Assembly: GCA_021154515.1 (NCBI GenBank)
Contig: JAJKIL010000346.1
Coordinates: forward strand, 1 to 6,330
Reading direction: 5' to 3'
DNA: 6,330 nt
DNA from: Niastella sp.
Lineage (GTDB): Bacteria > Bacteroidota > Bacteroidia > Chitinophagales > Chitinophagaceae
Position numbers and translations under genes: made by a program. The notes below the pieces were generated by a model. It did not search any database and had not been told where the DNA came from. It saw only the letters and a program-made list of their open reading frames with translations. Shown piece after piece: positions 1 through 5,900 of this stretch. How positions within the stretch are numbered: the first letter of the stretch is position 1; every line of letters starts with the position of its first letter.

Positions 1-948
1 GGTTCCATCGTGGATGTTACCAGGGGCGACGCCAACCTGAAACCGGAAAGGCAAAAAGAACTGGAACTGGGTTTGGATGCCGGCATTCTGAATAATCGCG
101 TTGGCGTGGAATTTACCTGGTATAAAAAAGATGTGGAAGACCTGATCCTGAAAGTACAAACGCCGACTTCAACAGGTTTTTCAACCGGCTGGAAGAATGT
201 GGCGGCTATTCAAAATAAAGGTGTGGAAATTAGTTTGAGCGCTGTTCCGGTGCTCACCAAAGAATGGCGCTGGAATGCACAGGTAAACTGGTGGAAGAAC
301 ACCGCCAAAGTAACCAGGTTGGATGTGCCGGCCTTTAACGTAGGCGCATTCGGCGCTTCCCTGGGCACCTATCGAATTGAAAAAGGCAAAAGCCCTACAC
401 AGATAGTAGGCATTGGCGACGCCAGTGATAAAGTGGATCCCGTCAGCAACCTGGCTGTATTCGGCAATTCAGAACCAGACTTCAACCTGTCATTCAACAA
501 CAACGTTACCTGGAAGAATCTTGAATTGAATGTGCTGATGCACTGGAAACAACACGGCGACAATATCAACCTCAGTTCTTTACTGAGTGATTTTGGGGGC
601 ACTTCGGCCGACTACGATAAAAAGTCGCTCGATCCCAAAGGAATATTGTCAAATGGCGATTACCGCATAGCTTCTTTTGGTAAAACTGCCCGCCCGTTTG
701 TGGAGGATGCTTCTTACTTCAGGGTTCGGGAAATTGGGTTGAGCTATACATTCCCTAAAGAACTGTTCAAGGATATAGCCCGGGTAAAAATTGGTTTTTC
801 GGGCAGGAACCTGATCAATGCATTCAAGTATAACAGTTATGATCCGGAAGTTTCCAATTTTGGTATCAATGCTATTTCCAGCAATGTGGAAGTAACCCCC
901 TTCCCATCATCGAAGAGTTTCCATTTTAATGTATCAGTTACTTTTTAA
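1..948 (+). CDS. SusC/RagA-family TonB-linked outer-membrane transporter, C-terminal part (5' end outside window)
   Basis: This is the C-terminal 315 residues of an outer-membrane TonB-dependent transporter of the SusC/RagA type, which imports bulky nutrients (glycans or peptides) together with its SusD lid. The frame is open from base 1 with no stop, so the GTG at position 10 is an internal valine and the real start lies upstream; full-length relatives are usually about 1000 residues. Visible family hallmarks are NLKPERQKELELGLDAG near the beginning, alternating aromatic/polar beta-barrel strands, the late segment SYFRVREIGLSYTFP followed by a GRNLINAFKYNSYDPEVSNFG motif, and a final strand ending in phenylalanine (VSVTF), as expected for a barrel inserted by the BAM machinery. 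The signal peptide, carboxypeptidase-like domain, TonB box and plug are not in the window. It is followed after two bases by the susD-like gene. Family assignment is firm; the substrate is unknown. Confidence 0.95.
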   Translation, partial: GSIVDVTRGDANLKPERQKELELGLDAGILNNRVGVEFTWYKKDVEDLILKVQTPTSTGFSTGWKNVAAIQNKGVEISLSAVPVLTKEWRWNAQVNWWKNTAKVTRLDVPAFNVGAFGASLGTYRIEKGKSPTQIVGIGDASDKVDPVSNLAVFGNSEPDFNLSFNNNVTWKNLELNVLMHWKQHGDNINLSSLLSDFGGTSADYDKKSLDPKGILSNGDYRIASFGKTARPFVEDASYFRVREIGLSYTFPKELFKDIARVKIGFSGRNLINAFKYNSYDPEVSNFGINAISSNVEVTPFPSSKSFHFNVSVTF

Positions 949-950
949 TC

Positions 951-2294
951 ATGAACCCAAAAAGATCAAATATGAAATATCAACATAAATTAAAGCAGTT
1001 CATTGCCTTCACAGGTTTGTTTGTAATAGCTATGGGCTGGTGGGGCTGTAAAGTGGAACCCATTCTTGATCCCAATAACCCTAGTATAGGTAGTGTTACG
1101 CAAAGTGCGCAATTAGGAGAATTGCAAAACCTGGTGGTGGGAACCGAAGCAGGAATGAGAATTTATTTAGGCACCTACCTGGATGATGTGAGTATGATAG
1201 GCCGGGAATATTATCGCTTTGCCGCCAGCGACCCCCGGGTAACCGGTGACCTGTTGGGCAAAGGCGGCGCCACCCTCGATAACAATACTTTTTACACCAC
1301 CAACCCGTTTGCCGGACGGTACCGGGTAGTGAAAAATACCAATGTTCTTATTCAGGCATTACAAAATACAAAAGCAGGTATTTCCGACGATCAGCGAAAA
1401 GCCGGTATCGCTTATGCCAAAACGGTACAGGCTTACGAATTGCTGATGGTCTTCAATCTGGAGTATGAGAACGGCATCCGGGTTGATGTGAACGACCCCG
1501 ACAAACTGGGTCCTTTTCTTTCAATGAAGGAATCGCTGGACGCCATTCAGAATTTATTGAATGAGGCCAACAATGATCTAAAAGGCAATACAGCCGACCT
1601 GCCCTTTACCACCACGCTGTATAGTAAGAAAGCCAGTGATTTCTCCAAATTCAACCGGGCGCTGGCAGCCAGGGTGGCTGTTTACCGTCAGGACTGGGCG
1701 TTGGCCAATACCGCGCTTTCAGAATCGTTCCTGAGCCTCACCGGCAGCCTTACAGACGGTTCGTATTATCTATTCTCAACGGGTGGCGGCGACCTGTTAA
1801 ACCCGGTGTTTTTTCCAACAAACACGCCGGCTGCCGAAGTACGGGTTACCCATCCTGGTTGGATAACCGATGCAACACCCGGTGATGCCAGATTGAGCAA
1901 AGCGCCCAAACGCACCACTACCGCCACGCAGGATAACCTGAACAGCGATTATGATTTTTTTGTATACACCACTAACGTTGCGCCGATCCCAATTATCCGC
2001 AATGAAGAACTGGTGCTGTTGTATGCAGAAGTGAAAGTGTGGCAAAACAGTTTTCCTGATGCGATTGTAGCCATCAATAGAATCCGTACGGCGGCGAACC
2101 TGCCTCCCTACGCAGGGGCTGTTACTCACGATGCGCTTATTACGGAAATATTGTACCAGCGGCGGTACTCCCTGTTTGGCGAAGGCCATCGCTGGATAGA
2201 TATGCGCCGGTATGGTCTTTTAAATACATTACCTATCGACCGTGCAGGCGATGATGTGTGGCAGCAGTTCCCAAGACCGGCTACAGAAAATTAA
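951..2294 (+). CDS. SusD/RagB-family nutrient-binding outer-membrane lipoprotein
   Basis: This is a complete 447-residue SusD-family surface lipoprotein, the substrate-capturing lid of the neighbouring SusC transporter. The N-terminus has a basic n-region, a hydrophobic stretch (about residues 17-31) and a lipobox-like GWWGC with the lipidated Cys at residue 33. The mature protein starts KVEPILDPNNPS, close to the DPN-P opening common in this family. Residues about 45-230 match the SusD-like N-terminal helical (TPR-like) region, including AKTVQAYELLMVFNLEYENG at 156-175. The C-terminal RagB/SusD part shows PIIRNEELVLLYAEV (347-361), AINRIRTAANLPP (374-386) and the signature QRRYSLFGEGHRWIDMRRYG (403-422). 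Length is at the short end of the usual range. The ATG at 951 lies two bases after the susC stop, which suggests translational coupling; an in-frame ATG at 972 (MKYQHKLKQF) after an A-rich stretch would also give a normal signal peptide and may be the true start. The ligand cannot be inferred from this window. Confidence 0.95.
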   Translation: MNPKRSNMKYQHKLKQFIAFTGLFVIAMGWWGCKVEPILDPNNPSIGSVTQSAQLGELQNLVVGTEAGMRIYLGTYLDDVSMIGREYYRFAASDPRVTGDLLGKGGATLDNNTFYTTNPFAGRYRVVKNTNVLIQALQNTKAGISDDQRKAGIAYAKTVQAYELLMVFNLEYENGIRVDVNDPDKLGPFLSMKESLDAIQNLLNEANNDLKGNTADLPFTTTLYSKKASDFSKFNRALAARVAVYRQDWALANTALSESFLSLTGSLTDGSYYLFSTGGGDLLNPVFFPTNTPAAEVRVTHPGWITDATPGDARLSKAPKRTTTATQDNLNSDYDFFVYTTNVAPIPIIRNEELVLLYAEVKVWQNSFPDAIVAINRIRTAANLPPYAGAVTHDALITEILYQRRYSLFGEGHRWIDMRRYGLLNTLPIDRAGDDVWQQFPRPATEN

Positions 2295-2331
2295 AGAATA
2301 AACATAATATGTAAAAGACAGATGTGTAGGT

Positions 2332-2351
2332 CGTCCGCCGGCTGGCGGACG
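2332..2351. repeat. GC-rich perfect inverted repeat (hairpin A) downstream of the susD-like gene
   Basis: CGTCCGCC at 2332-2339 is exactly complementary to GGCGGACG at 2344-2351, leaving a GGCT loop, so an 8-bp very GC-rich stem can form in RNA or single-stranded DNA. It is not followed by a T-run (the next bases are GCTCACCCTGG), so on its own it is not a canonical intrinsic terminator. The compact palindrome resembles intergenic REP-like elements, but this is an inference; its copy number in the genome cannot be judged from one window. Confidence 0.7.
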
Positions 2352-2377
2352 GCTCACCCTGGAATCAAAGGTGAGCC
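2351..2377. repeat. Inverted repeat (hairpin B) overlapping the terminator arm
   Basis: GGCTCACC at 2351-2358 is exactly complementary to GGTGAGCC at 2370-2377, with an 11-base loop between them. Its right arm uses the same bases that form the left arm of the downstream terminator hairpin, and its first base is the last base of hairpin A. Hairpin B and the terminator therefore cannot form fully at the same time, as in attenuators. The pairing is directly visible; any regulatory role is an inference. Confidence 0.6.
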
Positions 2378-2411
2378 ACTCTGAAAGAGTGACCCACCTT
2401 TGATTTTATTT
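2363..2411 (+). terminator. Long hairpin plus T-run, probable intrinsic terminator of the susCD unit
   Basis: AATCAAAGGTG (2363-2373) pairs perfectly with CACCTTTGATT (2395-2405). The helix continues inward as CACTCT (2377-2382) with AGAGTG (2386-2391) around a GAA loop, giving 18 of 20 paired positions; the two mismatches are both A opposite C. The descending arm runs into TTTTATTT (2404-2411), the U-tract expected for factor-independent termination on the plus strand. The opposite strand has no comparable T-run, so it looks one-directional. It lies about 70 bases after the susD-like stop and ends 26 bases before the next start codon, so it could also act as a leader attenuator for that gene. 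Confidence 0.75.
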
Positions 2412-2437
2412 CGATAATTTCAGTAAAACACCTTAAC

Positions 2438-2809
2438 ATGACAAGTAGCAACCCATCCAATTCATTTTTGGGCACCGACCAGGTACCTGCTTACACCCCC
2501 ACCAGTGATGAAAGAACCCTGGCTCTCCTCAGCCATGTGCTGACCATTTTTTTCTGGATCTTTCCACCGCTGATCATTTATCTTATAAAGAAAGATGAAT
2601 CGAAGTTTGTGGCAGAACACGCGAAGGAATCATTGAACTTCCAGATCACCGTAGGCATCGTTTTCATCATTCTATTTCTTACCATTATTGGTATCTTTTT
2701 ATTGTGGATAGTTGGAATATTAGTACTGGTGCTGGTAATTGTGGCCACCGTAAAAGCAAGCGAGAGCAAATTATACCGCTATCCGTTTACGTTAAGATTG
2801 ATCAAGTAA
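2438..2809 (+). CDS. DUF4870 (Tic20-like) small integral membrane protein
   Basis: This encodes a 123-residue inner-membrane protein matching the DUF4870/Tic20-like family, whose biochemical role is not established. The soluble N-terminal tail (about 25 residues, rich in Ser/Pro/Thr) is followed by the typical SDERTLALLSHVLTI opening (23-37). The first membrane helix spans about residues 28-50, then come a polar loop with the family motifs KKDES (51-55) and EHAKESLNFQ (60-69), a long hydrophobic stretch (about 70-105) that probably forms two helices, and the conserved basic end YRYPFTLRLIK. Length and motif order are normal, so the gene appears intact. The ATG at 2438 is chosen because it gives the usual short tail; it has no clear Shine-Dalgarno, as is common in Bacteroidota. 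A hairpin terminator upstream and another 15 bases downstream suggest a stand-alone transcript. Family is confident; no specific function should be assigned. Confidence 0.92.
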   Translation: MTSSNPSNSFLGTDQVPAYTPTSDERTLALLSHVLTIFFWIFPPLIIYLIKKDESKFVAEHAKESLNFQITVGIVFIILFLTIIGIFLLWIVGILVLVLVIVATVKASESKLYRYPFTLRLIK

Positions 2810-2824
2810 TTGTTCAGGAATAAA

Positions 2825-2850
2825 AAAGTCCCGCTAGACAGCGGGACTTT
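2825..2850. terminator. Bidirectional intrinsic terminator between convergent genes
   Basis: AAAGTCCCGCT (2825-2835) is perfectly complementary to AGCGGGACTTT (2840-2850) around an AGAC loop, an 11-bp stem. Read on the minus strand the stem runs into TTTTTTATT, a strong U-tract for the large surface-protein gene that ends at 2904. On the plus strand it ends ACTTTATACTT, weaker but adequate for the DUF4870 gene that ends at 2809. The symmetrical position between two convergent stop codons fits a shared terminator. Confidence 0.92.
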
Positions 2851-2858
2851 ATACTTAC

Positions 2859-2875
2859 TCCTGACTACGTCAGGA
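2859..2875. repeat. Short perfect inverted repeat between the terminator and the large minus-strand gene
   Basis: TCCTGAC (2859-2865) pairs with GTCAGGA (2869-2875) around a 3-base TAC loop. It sits between the stop of the minus-strand gene and the bidirectional terminator, so it would be part of that gene's 3' untranslated RNA. It has no T-run. It may shield the transcript 3' end or may be incidental; the pairing is visible, the role is not. Confidence 0.45.
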
Positions 2876-2903
2876 TTCATCACATGATCACATTTGGGGC
2901 CTA

Positions 2904-5900
2904 TTAATGCGTTACTACGAATCGAATTGTTTGAATTCTTCCATCATCCCCTACTCCGCGCAGCGTGTACACGCCATTGGCTAAACCTGCCAGCGACACA
3001 TTGATATCGTTTATGCCAGCACTTAACGAAGTAGTGAACTTTTTGACCTTGGCGCCGGTAGCATCGAGCACCGCCCAGGTCATCGTCATAGTACGCCGGC
3101 TGGTAATGCGCAGTTTTGCATTGCCTGTTGTAACCACCGTTGGTAATAACTGCACACTGAATTCATACACCGGCGCCTTCAACATTCCCTGGTTGGTGAT
3201 CACGATGGATCCCAATTGAGTAGTTGATAAAGCTACCAGCCGTGCAGTGGAGGAACCTGTTGGCAGCACGCCGCCTGTGGGTGAAACAAGCGCCCAGGTT
3301 ATCCCATTGTAAGCGCCCGCATCCATATTGGCGCTTGGGTTACAAGCGGCGTTGGCATCTGCATCTGCGTATTGCAAACTAATGTTCACCGGCGCTGCAG
3401 GCTCCCTGGTGGTAGTCACCGTCCAGGTTCGGTTAATGGCTTTGCTGTTATCAATAACCGAAGCGATCAATCCTTCCATTACCCGCACCGTATACGTCAT
3501 TCCCTGGCCATTGCTGAGCATTACCGGGTTATAACTGGTGGCAGTAGGTCCAACCGGAACGGTGATGGCGCCGGTGCTATTGGTAACAATTGCCGACCCG
3601 GTTCCATTGGTGATGATATGGCTGGCCACACTGCCGGTGGTTGCATTTTGCAGATAGATATTGAATGAGCCAACTGTTATATTTCCATTGGTCATGGTTA
3701 ATGTACTGCCTATGGTCAGATTGCCATTGAGCGTAACACCCGCACCGTTCACAATCACATTGCCAACCGACAAGGCATTGATGGTTTGATTGGCGGTACC
3801 GCGGAAGGCAATGGTACCTGTATTGGCATTCAGTGTTCCTGTGTTGGCGAAATTGCCATAGAGGTTTAAGGTGCCGGTTCCATTTATGGTAAGCGTAGCG
3901 CCTGTACCAATGGTAACCGAATGCGCATTGGCGGCGCCACTGATCACCGGACTAAACGGCGTGCCTGACGTAATGCTTACATCGGTAGTAGCCACGGGTA
4001 CGCCACCGCACCAGTTGGCCGCCGTGTTCCAGTCGCTGCTTACCGCGCCCACCCAGTTGTTAGATGATTTCACCGCCAGTGTAGCCACATTAGAGATCAC
4101 CAGTCCGCAGGCATTGGTGATCACCACATCATAATCACCCGCATCAGCGCCCACAGCGTTGGCAATAGCATATGTATCGGTGGTGGCATTGGTTATAATC
4201 ACGCCATCCTTCCGCCATTGATAAGTTAAGGCTGAACCATTCGCCGCCACACGCAGGTTAACCGCACTGCCCATACACACACTGGAACCGGCGGGCTGTG
4301 TAGTGATCGCGATCCGGCTGTTCACCGTAGCCACCACCGCCGTACGCGGGGTTGTACAACTACCTGCCACAGCCGATACATAATAAGTGGTGGTAGCAGA
4401 AATTGACGGTGTTGTATAGGTTGAACCAATACCGATCGGACTGGTAGTAGCAGGATCGGGATACCAGTACAGGGTTGAACCGGCAGAACCCGTTGCCTGT
4501 AAATTTACCACCCCGGCATTACAACGCGCTGCTGGTGTAGTGGCGGTCACCGCCGGACTGTTCACCTCTACTTTTATGGCAGGTGTAAACACAGTATCGG
4601 TGATACATACCGAAGCCAGGCGATAATAAAGGGTTTGTGTAGCCGCAGCCGTTGTATAAGGCGAAGTAATACCGCCGGTAATATTGCTATAGGTAGCGGA
4701 GTCGGTGCTTTGCTGCCATTGAATACCGGCGAAACCATCGCCACCGGTAACCGTTAACACCGGCGCGCCATTGAAGCAATAACTGGTTTGCGAAGCGTTG
4801 ATGATGCCTGACACCAATGCTACCCGGGTACGGGTAACCATCGACATGGCATCGTTCGAGGCCTTTGCATCACCTGTCACTGTAGTTTTAGCGTTAAAGA
4901 TATAAGTACCCGGCACGCTCATGTTCACCGAATCAGTTGTACCATTCAGCAGCACATTCATAGTGGCGCCGGCTGCCAGCGTACCGGTATTGATAATTTT
5001 TGTAATAGTAGCTGTAGCAGCACCCGTTACATTTACAGTTACCGTAACCGGGTTCACCGCAAAATCAATAATAGCAGAACTGTTATTCCTCACTTTGATG
5101 GTAGCTGCTTCTTTGCCATAACATCCTTTTCCTGTCAGCGGAGTTTCCAGCGAAACCGCCTGCATATCTATGCCATTCAATTGCGAGAATTCATCGGCAC
5201 CCACATCAGGCGTAGTGGCATTCCTCGCCTCGCCATCTATATCGTCTGTTACCAGCGTAAAAGGAACAGCAGCGCCATTGGCCGGCGACACTGCAGCCGT
5301 GGTAATATGCAGATCAACAGTTGTGGCAGCGCCGGTTGCATCAATAAACAACGGATCAGCTGCCTGACTGGCCAGATCGCCGCCTATATTCCAGCCACTG
5401 GTATAGGTAGCCGCAAACGAAGCGCCGCCCGGAGCTGCTGCTGCAAAGTTGCCGCCGGTTCCACCATAGCCATAAATATTATGGTCAAAGGTCATACCTG
5501 CTAAAGCATTTACCCATATCGCATTGTGCAAACCACCGGTTGTGGCATTCGAACGGTTGTTGACAAAGATGTTGTTTTGTACATTATCAGTTCCGGTATT
5601 GGTTTCCTTGCGGAAGGCATTCGAACTCATTGCATTGGTGCCTATACCGGTTCCCCCAATATAAATACTGTTATAGAAAATACTGCTGTTCAACCCGGAG
5701 CCCTTCATGATCCCATCTATACGAATGGCATTGGTCAAAGAAGTGCCATCGGGTTTAATACCCAGCCGCACCATATTATTGTATACATCTGCCTTACCCT
5801 GGTTGATCTCTATACCCCTGATATTGGCGTTGGTATTGGCAGTGGTGATATCAAAACTATGCACCTTGTTTTTTGAGATCGTATTGGTGATGGTGGCGGA

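Noticed and set aside
10..12. GTG at position 10 as the start of the susC-like gene
   Set aside because: The frame is open to base 1 and the encoded protein is only the C-terminal third of a SusC barrel, so this is an internal codon.
1797..2189. Antisense open frame of 130 codons inside the susD-like gene
   Set aside because: It lies wholly opposite a well-supported family member, and its translation shows no recognisable domain or signal; it is a shadow frame.
2399..2422. TTTG at 2399-2402 with TAATTTCA at 2415-2422 as a Bacteroidota-type promoter for the DUF4870 gene
   Set aside because: The spacing is about 12 bases rather than about 19, the -7 element matches TAnnTTTG only partly, and the TTTG lies inside the terminator stem.
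2879..2893. Direct repeat ATCACAT separated by one base, containing a TGATCA palindrome
   Set aside because: Seven bases repeated once is too short to separate from chance, and no insertion or binding context accompanies it.
5181..5876. Several plus-strand open frames of 65-116 codons across the large surface-protein gene
   Set aside because: They are complementary to a low-complexity Ala/Thr/Asn/Gly-rich coding sequence, which often leaves open opposite frames; the minus-strand product has coherent domains across the whole stretch.
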